Source of the DNA: JBBEBE01 sp040882505
GTDB lineage: Bacteria > Bacteroidota > Rhodothermia > Balneolales > Balneolaceae
DNA: 64,000 nt
Assembly: GCA_040882505.1 (NCBI GenBank)
Contig: JBBEBE010000005.1
Location: 372,001-436,000, forward strand
Direction: 5' to 3'
Made by a program: the position numbers and the translations under genes. Shown in pieces: positions 17,162-27,011 of the stretch; the first letter of the stretch is position 1, and every line of letters starts with the position of its first letter. The notes under the pieces are model-generated. The model had not been told where the DNA came from. It was given only the letters and a program-made list of their open reading frames with translations, and made no database searches.

Positions 17162-18015
17162 CGGGAACAAGCGGGCGGCTCTGGAGAGAGAAGTGGACGA
17201 CAAAGCAGAGGCTTGCCCTGAAGGCGGGCCTTCTTGTTATGGGACTGTTGGTTCTCATGTGGATGCCGACCGGTGTGATGGGGCAGGAGCTACAGACCCC
17301 GGATGCAGAGGGGGCGTCTCCAGCGTGGCTCGTTCGCCATGTGGAAGATTTCGAGATTACCGGGGACGGGTCGGACCGCGCCTGGGATCACACCGAGTGG
17401 GTCACCTTGACACGGCGATCCAACCCGAACCGGGTCCCCGATTATCGGACACGGGCAAAACTTCTCTACTCCGACAACGGTCTCTACCTTCTTTTCGACA
17501 ATGTGGATCACGTCGTAACCGCAACCATGCTGGATCATTTCCAGCGCCTTTGGCAGGAGGATGTGATCGAGCTCTTTTTGTGGACCGATCCGACTCGACG
17601 GACCTACTTTGAGTACGAGCTCTCACCGTTGAATCGGGAGTTGCCCATCATTGTGGACAATGTGGATGGAGAGCTGACACACTGGTTGCCTCATTTCCAT
17701 ACCTATCACGACGATCATCCCCGAAAAACCGAACACATGGTTTCGCTTCGCGGGTTGGAGTCCGGCGGCACCTTGTCAGGAGAGCCGTCAGACAGCACCT
17801 TTTCGGGCGCGGCTGTTTCCGGATGGAGTGCAGAAGTGTTCATCCCGTTCGATCTGTTGCGTCCGTTGGAAAATGAACGACCGGCCAGCGGGACCACCTG
17901 GCGCGCCAATCTCTACCGGATCGATTACGATGAAGGGTCTGTTCACTGGAGTTGGCAACCCTACCGATCCAACTTTCACGATATCGATCAATTCGGCACG
18001 CTTCTCTTTGAATGA
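17158..18015 (+). CDS. Exported CBM9-like (DOMON-fold) protein
   Basis: 285 aa with a long N-terminal region (a hydrophobic stretch about residues 23-42 ending VMG-QE) and a carbohydrate-binding family 9-like beta sandwich: ITGDGSDRAWDHTEWVTL, AKLLYSDNGLYLLFDNVDH, DVIELFLWTDPTRRTYFEYELSPLN and WRANLYRIDYDEG. Homologous folds bind sugars or, in DOMON/ethylbenzene-dehydrogenase-type proteins, heme b. Coupling to a CHSCH protein makes an electron-transfer role worth considering, but nothing in the sequence decides it. It ends just before the sigma-factor control region. Confidence 0.78.
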   Translation: MTGTSGRLWREKWTTKQRLALKAGLLVMGLLVLMWMPTGVMGQELQTPDAEGASPAWLVRHVEDFEITGDGSDRAWDHTEWVTLTRRSNPNRVPDYRTRAKLLYSDNGLYLLFDNVDHVVTATMLDHFQRLWQEDVIELFLWTDPTRRTYFEYELSPLNRELPIIVDNVDGELTHWLPHFHTYHDDHPRKTEHMVSLRGLESGGTLSGEPSDSTFSGAAVSGWSAEVFIPFDLLRPLENERPASGTTWRANLYRIDYDEGSVHWSWQPYRSNFHDIDQFGTLLFE

Positions 18016-18048
18016 TACGAAGTTCCGGTGATGTGTCTTGCGCCGTTC

Positions 18049-18078
18049 TTCGGTTGTTGTATATTGCAGACAACCGAA
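18049..18078. promoter_or_regulatory. Perfect 9-bp inverted repeat in front of the ECF sigma gene
   Basis: TTCGGTTGT (18049-18057) and ACAACCGAA (18070-18078) are exact reverse complements separated by 12 nt that include TATATT. A very similar half-site, TTCGGGTTGT, occurs at 18801-18810 just upstream of fecR. It may be an operator or ECF promoter element; an RNA hairpin is the alternative, but no T-run follows. Confidence 0.6.
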
Positions 18079-18096
18079 ATGTGCACAGAATTTCAA

Positions 18097-18696
18097 ATGT
18101 CTTCCCCGAATCAGAGCGACCAGGATCTAGTGATCGGCTTGAAGCGAGGCTCCCGCCAATCGTTCAAGTTGCTCTTTGACCGATACCAGGTCAAACTGAC
18201 CTTCTACTGTCTGGCCTTGGTAAAAAGCGAAAGTGTGGCCAAAGACATCGTTCAGGAGACGTTTATTCGACTCTGGACCCATCGGGAGTCGTTGGATCCG
18301 GATCGATCGTTGAGCGGATTCATTCACACCATCGCCCGCAACTTCTCGTTGAACCATTTGAAGCGGGCCGGATACGATCACGAGTTGAGAGGGAGGATCT
18401 GGGAAGAGATTCAAGACTCGCAACAACGGATCCGGCAGGAGGAGGATCTTTTTGCCGAAGAAAGTAACCGGTTATTGCAAGAGGCAGTGGATGCCCTTTC
18501 GCCCCGCAAGCGGTTGATCTTCAAACTCTCTCGTATGGAAGGGTACACGCATGAAGTGATTGCTCTTCGATTGAACATCTCCAAGAACACGGTCAAGAAT
18601 CACATCGTACAAGCATCGAAAGATGTACGGGACTATCTGATTCGCCACTCCGATCTGGTCATCTCTGTTCTCTGCCCGTTTCTTCTTCTTGGTTGA
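18097..18696 (+). CDS. ECF sigma factor (Bacteroidota SusC/D-associated type)
   Basis: About 199 aa from ATG 18097; ATG 18079 is an alternative and the frame is open to 18028, but that would place the start upstream of the inverted repeat. Sigma region 2 (LKRGSRQSFKLLFDRYQ, AKDIVQETFIRLW) and region 4 (LSPRKRLIFKLSRMEGYTHEVIALRLNISKNTVKNH) are both intact. It ends with a short hydrophobic tail (LVISVLCPFLLLG), common in Bacteroidota ECF factors. With fecR, susC and susD directly downstream it almost certainly forms a trans-envelope cascade in which substrate binding by SusC releases the sigma factor through FecR. Confidence 0.93.
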   Translation: MSSPNQSDQDLVIGLKRGSRQSFKLLFDRYQVKLTFYCLALVKSESVAKDIVQETFIRLWTHRESLDPDRSLSGFIHTIARNFSLNHLKRAGYDHELRGRIWEEIQDSQQRIRQEEDLFAEESNRLLQEAVDALSPRKRLIFKLSRMEGYTHEVIALRLNISKNTVKNHIVQASKDVRDYLIRHSDLVISVLCPFLLLG

Positions 18697-18826
18697 GATT
18701 CCCACAACTTGTTGCTTTCAAAGAAGATGAAGTGGATTTTAACTGCCTTCCCGGGCCCGGATTCAAATTAATTCCGACCGATTCATAGTCCCCTTTCCGT
18801 TTCGGGTTGTAGCTATAGTAGTAGTC

Positions 18827-19930
18827 ATGCAACAATCTGAAGGAATGAAACAGAAAAACCGATTGAACCACTTATTGACGGCCTACCTGGAGAACCGATG
18901 CTTCGAGGCCGAGTTTTCAGAGTTGCTCGTTCTGCTCGAACGGGCCGAGCAGGACCCCGAGATTAAACAGACGTTGCACACCTATTGGCAGACGCTATCG
19001 ATCCCTCCGACTGGAATGCCCCCCTCCATGTCGGAAGACCCTGATCTCTGGTTTGAAGAGATCTATACCGAGGCGAGAATGAGAGAGGGTCAGATCACAC
19101 GACCTCAACCGGTACATCGTCGCGCGCATCGTCGTTCAGGCATGCTGCTTCGCGTTGCGGCGATTCTTGTGCTGGCCCTCTCGCTCTCTCTCGCATGGCT
19201 TACGCTGAATCCTCTTTCGAAGGGTCCCTCCGGAGAGTCGACGGTCACCATGGTAGAAAAACGGGCCGATCGCGGCGAAAAAGTGCGATTCAGCCTTCCG
19301 GACGGTACACAGGTTCATTTGAACAGCGACAGTCGCCTGCGATTCGAAAGTCCGTTTGGAGACTCGTTGCGGGACGTTCACTTGGAAGGAGAAGGATATT
19401 TTGTTGTTGCCCGGAATGAAGAGAAACCGTTCGTGGTCCATGCCAATGGTGTTCGAACCCGGGTACTTGGCACCTCTTTCAATGTTCGTTCCTATGGAGA
19501 TCAGGCACGAGCAACCGTGGCGGTAACACATGGGCGTGTGTCCGTGCAGGAACTTCGCGAGGAATCAGCTGACGAAGTATTCGAGCCGATCATTTTGGAG
19601 GCCGGGCAGTGGGCAAACTATGACACATCAACCGATCGGATTTCCCGAGGAGAGGGAGATTTGACGGAGTGGGTTGCCTGGAATGAAGGCGTGTTTCTCT
19701 ATTCCGACAAGAAACTGGCCGAGGTGGCCAACGAACTTGAGCGCTGGTATGGTGTCGACATCCAGTTTGCGGATCCGTCACTTGGAGAGTGCGTGATACG
19801 TGGAGAGCATCGAAACGAAGTGCTCGAGAATGTACTCAATGCCATTGGGTACGCATTTGATATCGATTACCGGATCGAGGGACGACTGGTCACACTTTCC
19901 GGTGAAGGGTGTGAATCACAAAACCGATAG
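18827..19930 (+). CDS. FecR-family anti-sigma factor/signal transducer
   Basis: 367 aa. Cytoplasmic N-terminal ~105 residues, one membrane helix (MLLRVAAILVLALSLSLAWLTL), then a periplasmic FecR domain (about 145-250; RFSLPDGTQVHLNSDSRLRF, VRTRVLGTSFNVRSY) and a C-terminal DUF4974 (LAEVANELERWYGVDIQFAD), which usually contacts the STN domain of the partner SusC. It passes the occupancy signal of SusC to the upstream sigma factor. About 130 bp separate it from the sigma gene and contain the half-site TTCGGGTTGT and a CCGGGCCCGG palindrome, so it may have its own promoter. Confidence 0.93.
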   Translation: MQQSEGMKQKNRLNHLLTAYLENRCFEAEFSELLVLLERAEQDPEIKQTLHTYWQTLSIPPTGMPPSMSEDPDLWFEEIYTEARMREGQITRPQPVHRRAHRRSGMLLRVAAILVLALSLSLAWLTLNPLSKGPSGESTVTMVEKRADRGEKVRFSLPDGTQVHLNSDSRLRFESPFGDSLRDVHLEGEGYFVVARNEEKPFVVHANGVRTRVLGTSFNVRSYGDQARATVAVTHGRVSVQELREESADEVFEPIILEAGQWANYDTSTDRISRGEGDLTEWVAWNEGVFLYSDKKLAEVANELERWYGVDIQFADPSLGECVIRGEHRNEVLENVLNAIGYAFDIDYRIEGRLVTLSGEGCESQNR

Positions 19931-19982
19931 ACCATCGAATAGACAGATACCATCAACAGGATCAGAAATCAAACAGATAGCC

Positions 19983-22900
19983 ATGATAGACGTTAAGAAG
20001 TGTGGATCTCATTTCGGCAGACTGACAGCACTGTTGTCAGTTGTGTGGATGATGGGTGTCACCTCGGTCCAGGCCCAGCAGGCAGAAAGTATGCTGGTTG
20101 CCCGATCAGACATGAGTGTGCAGAGCATGCACGACATCCCCGTCAACGTACAAGTGGAAGAAGCGTCGCTTACAGAGATATTCGAGTCTCTGGAAAAGCA
20201 GGCCAACCTCCGGTTTCTCTATAACAAAGAGGTCATCGAGGGGAGTCGCTATCAACTATCATTGGATGCACCTCAAGCGACGGTCGCCACAATTCTGGAA
20301 CAGATTGGTCAGAAGACCGGTCTGGGATTTCGACAGATCAATCGAATCATCTCGGTCAACGTCGAACAGATGCGTACACCGGACATGGGTGCGGATGCAC
20401 TCGTCCAGGAGACCGTAACCGGTACGGTTGTTGATGCCGATAGTGGCGAACCTCTTCCCGGCGTGAACATTATTGTCGTCGGCTCTGAAGAGGTTACAGG
20501 GACTGTCATGGGTGCCCAGTCGGATCTGGAGGGGAGCTACTCCGTCCAGGTTCCGGAAGGTCTAGAGACACTCGCTTTTACGTATATCGGGTATCAGCGA
20601 CTGGAGGTTCCGATTCAGGGACGAAGCGAGATCAATGTACAGCTTGCACAGGACGTGCAACTTCTTGACGATGTCGTGGTTGTTGGATACGGGACCCAGC
20701 GTCGGGCCAACCTGACCGGATCTCTGGAGACGATCAGCGGTGCCGATATTTCCAGTCGACCGGCGCCTCAAACGGGGCAGCTTTTACAGGGACACTCTCC
20801 CAGCATGCTGGTATCGATGAATGCGCGGGGTGGAGAACCGGGTGCCGAACAAAATTTCTCGCTTCGGGGCGTTGGATCCATCTCCGGTGACAATTCGCCA
20901 CTGGTTCTCGTCGATGGTATCGAAATGGACATGAACCTGGTCGATCCGTCCACAATCGAGGATATTACCATATTGAAAGATGCATCGGCATCTGCGGTCT
21001 ACGGTTCCCGCGCAGCATTTGGGGTGATTCTGATTCAGACCAAACAGGGGGGCAATCGTCCGGCACGTGTGACCTACAACAATATTACCTCGGCCAACGT
21101 CCCGTATTATGTCCCGTCCATGCTGGACTCCCATACCTATGCCACAGTCTTTAACCAGGCACAAGGGAATGCCGGACTGGGTCATATTTTTGGTCCGGCG
21201 CAGGTAGATCGAATCAAGGGGTATATGGAAGGGACCTATGACTATCCCTATGACCCGAACCAACCTCCGTTCAACCATTGGCGTGGACGATGGGATGGAA
21301 ATGACAATGTAAACTGGCCACAGAAGTTCTTCACGGACTACTCCATTCAACAGAAGCACACCGTGAATGTAGAGGGAGGCAACGAAACCACCCAGTACTA
21401 CACGAGTGTCGGATTCCAGGATCAACCGGGAATTCTCACATGGGGGAACGACAGCTACAAGCGATACAACCTGATCGGGAATGTAACGACTCAAGCGACC
21501 GACTGGGCCAAGTTCGATTTTTCGGCCCGGTATACGAATACCGAAACCGATCGGGCCAATGGTGGTGTCTGGGGAGACCGGAGTGGGTACTGGATGCACA
21601 TCAATATCATGTGGCCAACCACACCTTACAAAAACCTGGACGGCTCCTACGGGAATCCGATCGTGGTTGCTTTGGAAGATGGGGGACGTATTGTGAACGA
21701 GCAGAGTAATGCCCGGTTTACACTCGGAACCGAACTGGAACCCATCGATGGGTGGACAACCAACATCCGGTACAACTACACCAACCGGTCCGGGACCACC
21801 GTGAACGAGATGTACCCGGTTACGACCCAGATCCCGAACGGGACCACAGGAAATATCGGATTCCCGCAGAATTCGATCTATCAGCAACTCCGAACCGGTT
21901 ATTACTCGGTACTGACCGCTTATACCCAGTATGAGCAGGAGATTGAGGAGCACTACTTCTCGGCCATGGGGGGTTTCGAACGGGACTATGATTACAATCG
22001 CTGGGTGAGCGGGTCGGCCGGAGATGTCATCTCCATGGATGTACCGGCGTGGAGTACAGGTCTTGGAAACACCGAAATGGACGACACGATCAACCACTGG
22101 GCAACCCAGGGGTTCTTTGGTCGACTGAACTACAACTATGACGAGCGCTACATGGTCGAAGTGAGCGCCCGGTATGACGGATCTTCCCGATTCGAAGAGG
22201 GACAACGATGGGGGCTGTTTCCGTCTGCATCGGTAGGGTACAATATCTCTCGTGAAGAGTTTTGGGATCCAATCAAGCCGTATGTGAACATGCTGCGATT
22301 GAGAGCATCCTACGGATCACTCGGAAATCAATCCCTGCGCCCACCATCGATCGCATACTCGGGCCAGTCCTACACAGAGATTCACAACCCCAACGCATCC
22401 AACTACCTCTATCTCGAGGAGATCCCGGTCTATCAACAGTTGGGCCGCATCATGGATGGCACACGTCCTTTCTACGCAGATATTCCGGCCATCCGGTCCG
22501 AATATCTGACATGGGAGACGGTTACGACCACCAATCTCGGACTCGAGCTCTCCACGTTGGATGATCGACTGTTGCTCGAATTTGACTGGTACAAACGGAT
22601 CACGGATGACATGATGGGTCCCTCCATTGAGCTTCCGTCCGTGCTGGGCACGTCGGCACCGCGAGCCAACAATGCAAAATTGGAGACGAATGGCTTCGAA
22701 CTTTCCGTCGCTTGGCGAGACATGATCGGTGAAGTGTTCTACAACGCCCGTCTGGGCCTTGGAGACAGCAAGACCACCATTCTGGAGTATGTGAACGAGA
22801 CCGGGAATGTTCACACCTGGTATGCCGGTAAGCAGTATGGGGATGTCTGGGGGCTGACAACCGACCGGATCATGCAGGACCAGAGTGATGTGAGTGCCAT

Positions 22901-23570
22901 GGCCGACCAGTCGTATTATCACGCCAACTGGGGCTCTGGAGATATCATGTACCGGGATCTGGATGGTGATGGCGTCATCGATCCGGGCAGCTCCACACTG
23001 GATGATCATGGAGACCTCTCCATCATCACAAATACCAGCCCCCGTTACCAGATCAGCTTCACGGGAGAGATGAATTGGAGAAGCTGGGATTTCTCCATGT
23101 TCTGGCAGGGAATTCTGGACCAGCCGTTCATACCGCAATCCGGTTCTGAATTCTACTGGGGTCACACGAACAGTCCGGCTTCGGCCATCCTGCTCGAAAA
23201 TTCCCACCACCTCGACTACTGGCGACCGTCCGATGAGACCAACTTCCTTGGCCCGAACACGGATGCCTACCTTCCGAAACCCTATTTCGGAACCGAGCGG
23301 AACAAAAACATGCAGACGCAGACTCGATTTATCGAAAATGCGCGCTACTTCCGACTCAAAAACCTTCAATTGGGCTACACCCTGCCAAGCAGTGTGACAG
23401 ATCGAACACCGTTGGAAAATCTTCGCGTCTTCTTCTCCGGGGAGAATCTGCTCACGATCCAGTCGCTGCCCAAAGCATTCGAGCCGGAGGGGATGATTGC
23501 ATCCAATGCCATGATGCGCACCTACCCGATCAGCCGAATGTTCTCGCTCGGTTTAAGCGTCACGTTTTGA
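19983..23570 (+). CDS. SusC/RagA TonB-linked outer membrane transporter with STN domain
   Basis: 1195 aa from ATG 19983. Signal peptide to about residue 35 (SVQA-QQ), then an STN signalling domain (VNVQVEEASLTEIFESL, about 50-120), a carboxypeptidase-regulatory-like domain (VTGTVVDADSGEPLPGVNI), the SusC motif VVVGYGTQRRANLTGS, a plug (IEDITILKDASASAVYGSRAAFG) and a C-terminal TonB-dependent barrel ending in Phe. The STN domain shows that it both imports and signals through FecR. Substrate is unknown. The frame opens upstream at 19800 inside fecR, but a signal peptide is found only from 19983. SusD follows 27 nt downstream. Confidence 0.95.
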   Translation: MIDVKKCGSHFGRLTALLSVVWMMGVTSVQAQQAESMLVARSDMSVQSMHDIPVNVQVEEASLTEIFESLEKQANLRFLYNKEVIEGSRYQLSLDAPQATVATILEQIGQKTGLGFRQINRIISVNVEQMRTPDMGADALVQETVTGTVVDADSGEPLPGVNIIVVGSEEVTGTVMGAQSDLEGSYSVQVPEGLETLAFTYIGYQRLEVPIQGRSEINVQLAQDVQLLDDVVVVGYGTQRRANLTGSLETISGADISSRPAPQTGQLLQGHSPSMLVSMNARGGEPGAEQNFSLRGVGSISGDNSPLVLVDGIEMDMNLVDPSTIEDITILKDASASAVYGSRAAFGVILIQTKQGGNRPARVTYNNITSANVPYYVPSMLDSHTYATVFNQAQGNAGLGHIFGPAQVDRIKGYMEGTYDYPYDPNQPPFNHWRGRWDGNDNVNWPQKFFTDYSIQQKHTVNVEGGNETTQYYTSVGFQDQPGILTWGNDSYKRYNLIGNVTTQATDWAKFDFSARYTNTETDRANGGVWGDRSGYWMHINIMWPTTPYKNLDGSYGNPIVVALEDGGRIVNEQSNARFTLGTELEPIDGWTTNIRYNYTNRSGTTVNEMYPVTTQIPNGTTGNIGFPQNSIYQQLRTGYYSVLTAYTQYEQEIEEHYFSAMGGFERDYDYNRWVSGSAGDVISMDVPAWSTGLGNTEMDDTINHWATQGFFGRLNYNYDERYMVEVSARYDGSSRFEEGQRWGLFPSASVGYNISREEFWDPIKPYVNMLRLRASYGSLGNQSLRPPSIAYSGQSYTEIHNPNASNYLYLEEIPVYQQLGRIMDGTRPFYADIPAIRSEYLTWETVTTTNLGLELSTLDDRLLLEFDWYKRITDDMMGPSIELPSVLGTSAPRANNAKLETNGFELSVAWRDMIGEVFYNARLGLGDSKTTILEYVNETGNVHTWYAGKQYGDVWGLTTDRIMQDQSDVSAMADQSYYHANWGSGDIMYRDLDGDGVIDPGSSTLDDHGDLSIITNTSPRYQISFTGEMNWRSWDFSMFWQGILDQPFIPQSGSEFYWGHTNSPASAILLENSHHLDYWRPSDETNFLGPNTDAYLPKPYFGTERNKNMQTQTRFIENARYFRLKNLQLGYTLPSSVTDRTPLENLRVFFSGENLLTIQSLPKAFEPEGMIASNAMMRTYPISRMFSLGLSVTF

Positions 23571-23597
23571 CAACAGCCTAATTAAACGAGATTGATC

Positions 23598-25301
23598 ATG
23601 TATAGAATTAAAACAGTATTTCTTCTGGTCGGTTTGTTGGTGATCCTCGCTTCGTGTGAAGATGACTGGCTCGCCGTGGAACCACTGGATCAGGTGACCG
23701 AAGCCTCCTTCTTTACGGAGCCGGAGCACTTTACGACCTATGCAAACCGGTTTTATCCATCCACAGGGGGAACCTACTCTTGGGGCGATATCCATACCGA
23801 TATTCTGGTCTACTCCAATACCGCACCGAGCCGTCTGGCCGGAGACATCACCATCAACAGCGGGCCGGGCTACGGTTATGCCAATGTTCGTCGGGCCAAC
23901 TATCTGATTGAGCAAGTCGAATCCTGGGAAGGAGACATGGCTGATATCGAGCAGGAGGCTGGTGAGGCCTACTATTTCCGGGCATTCTACCACTGGCAGC
24001 TGGTTCAAAACTTCGGCGATATCCATTGGGTGGACGAAGTTCTGGAGATGGATTCCGAAGAGCTCTATGCGGCGCGGGATCCCCGGACGACTGTCGTACA
24101 GAACATCCTGGACGACTTGGATCAAGCCATTGATCACCTTAAAGAGGATCCGGGAGACCGGTATTCAAGATTGAGCAAATGGAATGCCCATCTGCTCAAA
24201 TCCCGAATTGCACTCTACGAAGGAACCTGGCAGAAGTACCATGACGGAACGGCATTCGGAGATGCGGCCGCCGATGTGGATGCCCTGCTTGCAGAGTCCG
24301 TTGCCTCTTCGGAAGCGATCATGAATTCCGGCTACTACGAGATCTACAATACAGGAGATCCTGAAAACGACTACTACAACAACCGGAACCGACGAGACTA
24401 CGCCTCTCATTCGGAAGCGATGTGGTGGACCAAAATGGATATCGAACAGGATATCAACGCCGGCAGAAAGCTCTTCTATCTGGCGTATCCCGAGCACAAA
24501 GGATTCACCAAACATTTGATCGACCAATATCTGGATATCAACGGTGATCCGATTTCGGTGAGTCCGCTCTACCAAGGGGATGATACAATAGAAGACGAGG
24601 TCGTGGATCGGGATCCGCGAATGGACCAATCCATCTTTACGCAGGACGATCCACTGTACATCTATGAAGACGGGTCTGTGGACCACTACGATACCATGTT
24701 CCCCCGGCTTTTTCAGGATGTCTCTCACTCCAACAGTACGGGGTACCACATCCGGAAACAGTACAACGCCCATCGGGTCTACCACCATACACAGCACGAA
24801 GAGACTCCGACGCTGAACGATCGATATGCAGAGGTGTTGCTCAACTTTGCCGAGGCGAAGGCCGAATTGGGTACGTTGACTCAGGCAGATCTCGACGCGT
24901 CGATCAATATCCTGAGAGACCGGGTTGGAATGCCGGATCTGCAAATGAACAATATTACAAATGACCCGGATTGGGCCTATCCGGACCTATCACCACTCAT
25001 CAACGAAATCCGGAGAGAGCGATTGGTCGAACTCTCTGCAGAGAACTTCCGTATGGACGATCTGCTTCGTTGGAGAGCCATGGGCTATCTGGAAGGTGAT
25101 CGGGCGATTGGTGCCAAAGCGGATCAGTTTCACAATGATCCGGGACTGCCGACGACTCAGGACGGCAATCTGGATGTGTTCCAGGATCTCTATCCAAACG
25201 GATATCAGTTTGACGAGGACCGGGATTATCTCTGGCCCATTCCGGAAAGTGAAATTCGAAAGAATCCGGATATTGGACAGAATCCGGGCTGGGATCAATA
25301 A
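23598..25301 (+). CDS. SusD/RagB-family nutrient-binding lipoprotein
   Basis: 567 aa. Lipoprotein signal ending ILASC (Cys17), then the SusD pattern: WLAVEPLDQVTEASFFT, the TPR-like segment EAYYFRAFYHWQLVQNFGDI, and the C-terminal EIRRERLVELSAENFRMDDLLRWR. It forms the lid of the SusC channel and captures the ligand at the cell surface. ATG 23598 is used; a TTG two codons earlier is unlikely. It is followed after 5 nt by the sugar dehydrogenase, which suggests that the imported or surface-bound ligand is linked to that oxidation. Confidence 0.95.
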   Translation: MYRIKTVFLLVGLLVILASCEDDWLAVEPLDQVTEASFFTEPEHFTTYANRFYPSTGGTYSWGDIHTDILVYSNTAPSRLAGDITINSGPGYGYANVRRANYLIEQVESWEGDMADIEQEAGEAYYFRAFYHWQLVQNFGDIHWVDEVLEMDSEELYAARDPRTTVVQNILDDLDQAIDHLKEDPGDRYSRLSKWNAHLLKSRIALYEGTWQKYHDGTAFGDAAADVDALLAESVASSEAIMNSGYYEIYNTGDPENDYYNNRNRRDYASHSEAMWWTKMDIEQDINAGRKLFYLAYPEHKGFTKHLIDQYLDINGDPISVSPLYQGDDTIEDEVVDRDPRMDQSIFTQDDPLYIYEDGSVDHYDTMFPRLFQDVSHSNSTGYHIRKQYNAHRVYHHTQHEETPTLNDRYAEVLLNFAEAKAELGTLTQADLDASINILRDRVGMPDLQMNNITNDPDWAYPDLSPLINEIRRERLVELSAENFRMDDLLRWRAMGYLEGDRAIGAKADQFHNDPGLPTTQDGNLDVFQDLYPNGYQFDEDRDYLWPIPESEIRKNPDIGQNPGWDQ

Positions 25302-25306
25302 ACGGA

Positions 25307-26941
25307 ATGGATCGTAGAAAACAGGGTGACTGGACCCACACTCAACGGGTTCTGGTCACTCTTCTGTTGCTGGCCCAGGTGTTTGGATGTGAACGTACCC
25401 TCCCCCGAGAAGCGGAGGCCAGGCAGGAAATCGAACCCGTCGCCTGGATCCAACTCGATTCGACACTTCTTGCTGTCGAGGAGGTGATCAACGGATTGGA
25501 TCAACCCCGGGATATCAGCTTCGGACCGGATGGATCCATCTGGATTAGTGAAGTAACCGGCCAGCTGATTCGATCCGATCCTGAAACCGGGGAAAAAAAG
25601 GTCGTTTTTTCTGTTCCGGACCTTTTTCATGAGCGGGCTCGGGGACTTTTGAGTGCTGAACTGCATCCGGATTTCGAGTCGGATCCGTTCGTTTATTTTC
25701 ACTATACATACGAACGTGAAGAGATGGGCTCCCGCCTCGTCCGCTACCGGTATGACGGGGAAACCCTTGTCGATCCGGTTGTGATCGAAGATCCGCTGCC
25801 TGGCGGATCCGGGCACAGCGGGTCCAAGCTGATGATTGGACCGGACCGAAAGCTATGGCTCGCCACGGGGGATGCCAGTATTGGTGAAAAAGCACAGGAT
25901 TGGGACGATCTGAACGGGAAGATTCTGCGATACAATCTGGATGGTACAATTCCGTCCGACAATCCCGCATCAGGGGAGCCAATCTGGAGTGTTGGTCACC
26001 GAAACATTCAAGGAATCACACATGACGGAGAGCGAATTTTCGCCTCCGAACACGGTCCATCCAGTGACGACGAAGTGAACCGAATTCACAAAGGAGCCAA
26101 CTACGGATGGCCGGATGTACACGGGTTCTGTGACAACGAAGACGAACAGGACTACTGTGCATCTACCGATGTTACGGAACCCATTCATGCGTTTACACCG
26201 GTTGTGGCTGCTGCCGGGTTGGGGTGGTATGACCACGGTGCCATCCCGGAGTGGCGATCCTCTCTACTTCTCACTTCGCTGCGAATACAGACATTGCGGG
26301 TCGTATCCCTGGAGCCGGGGACGGAAACGGTCTCCAACGTCTCCATCTATTTGCAACAGAAGGTAGGTCGCATTCGGGATCTTCTCGTCGGGATGGACGG
26401 TGATGTCTACTTGATGACCAGCAATACGGATTGGTATCAACATGCCCGGGCAGATATTCACGACCCGTCGTTGACGGTGCATGGAGACAAGATATTTCGG
26501 CTGCGTCCGCTGGATACCCATGACCCGTCGGAACGTCCGAAGGGAGTCCCCTTGTGGAAGGAAGACCGAATTCCTCTCTATTTGGGAGACTCGCCGGTAA
26601 CCAACAGTGCATCGGACCGGGAGCGACTCTATCAAGTGCACTGTTCAAGCTGTCACGGGACCGAAGGAGAGGGACTGGATGGAATGGCTCCTTCATTGGT
26701 CAAGAGTCCGATCGTGAATGGGGCCGTCCCGGATCTTCTTCGATCTCTGCTTGAGGGTGTTGATTCCTCGTCGGCGGGAGAATTCGAGATGGCGATGCCG
26801 GTTTTTTCTCATCTGGACAATGAGGAGGTGGCCGCCATTGCAAGCTTTGTGCGCATGGAGTTGGCTGGTCAGGAGTCGGGTTCAACAGAAGCTCAAGTGG
26901 AAGCAATCAGGAATGAAGGGTCGCAGAGTTGCCAAAAATGA
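25307..26941 (+). CDS. PQQ-type sugar dehydrogenase (GSDH fold) fused to cytochrome c
   Basis: 544 aa. Lipoprotein-like signal (QVFGC, Cys28). Residues about 50-400 are a soluble aldose/sorbosone dehydrogenase propeller: GLDQPRDISFGPDGSIWISE, HPDFESDPFVYFHYTY, SGHSGSKLMIGPDRKLWLATGD, SVGHRNIQGI and ASEHGPSSDDEVNRI, including the HG/DE region used for PQQ and calcium in the family. The C-terminal domain (about 430-525) has Cys446-x2-Cys449-His450 for heme c and a candidate Met ligand in the MAMPVFS segment. It probably oxidises a sugar at the envelope and passes electrons directly to its own heme. No PQQ synthesis genes are in the window. Confidence 0.88.
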   Translation: MDRRKQGDWTHTQRVLVTLLLLAQVFGCERTLPREAEARQEIEPVAWIQLDSTLLAVEEVINGLDQPRDISFGPDGSIWISEVTGQLIRSDPETGEKKVVFSVPDLFHERARGLLSAELHPDFESDPFVYFHYTYEREEMGSRLVRYRYDGETLVDPVVIEDPLPGGSGHSGSKLMIGPDRKLWLATGDASIGEKAQDWDDLNGKILRYNLDGTIPSDNPASGEPIWSVGHRNIQGITHDGERIFASEHGPSSDDEVNRIHKGANYGWPDVHGFCDNEDEQDYCASTDVTEPIHAFTPVVAAAGLGWYDHGAIPEWRSSLLLTSLRIQTLRVVSLEPGTETVSNVSIYLQQKVGRIRDLLVGMDGDVYLMTSNTDWYQHARADIHDPSLTVHGDKIFRLRPLDTHDPSERPKGVPLWKEDRIPLYLGDSPVTNSASDRERLYQVHCSSCHGTEGEGLDGMAPSLVKSPIVNGAVPDLLRSLLEGVDSSSAGEFEMAMPVFSHLDNEEVAAIASFVRMELAGQESGSTEAQVEAIRNEGSQSCQK

Positions 26942-27011
26942 CGATCTTGGCACAAACGGAGGGCTCCTCGCAGAGGACCGCCTTTCGACGGGATGAATCA
27001 AAATTAGATCA

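Noticed and set aside
20784..22205. 473-codon open frame on the minus strand inside susC
   Set aside because: It is antisense to a clear TonB-dependent receptor; the translation has no domain, signal or composition of a real protein, and arises from the codon bias of susC.
22317..23369. 350-codon minus-strand frame in the 3' half of susC
   Set aside because: Same situation: shadow of the barrel-coding sequence with no recognisable motif or start site.
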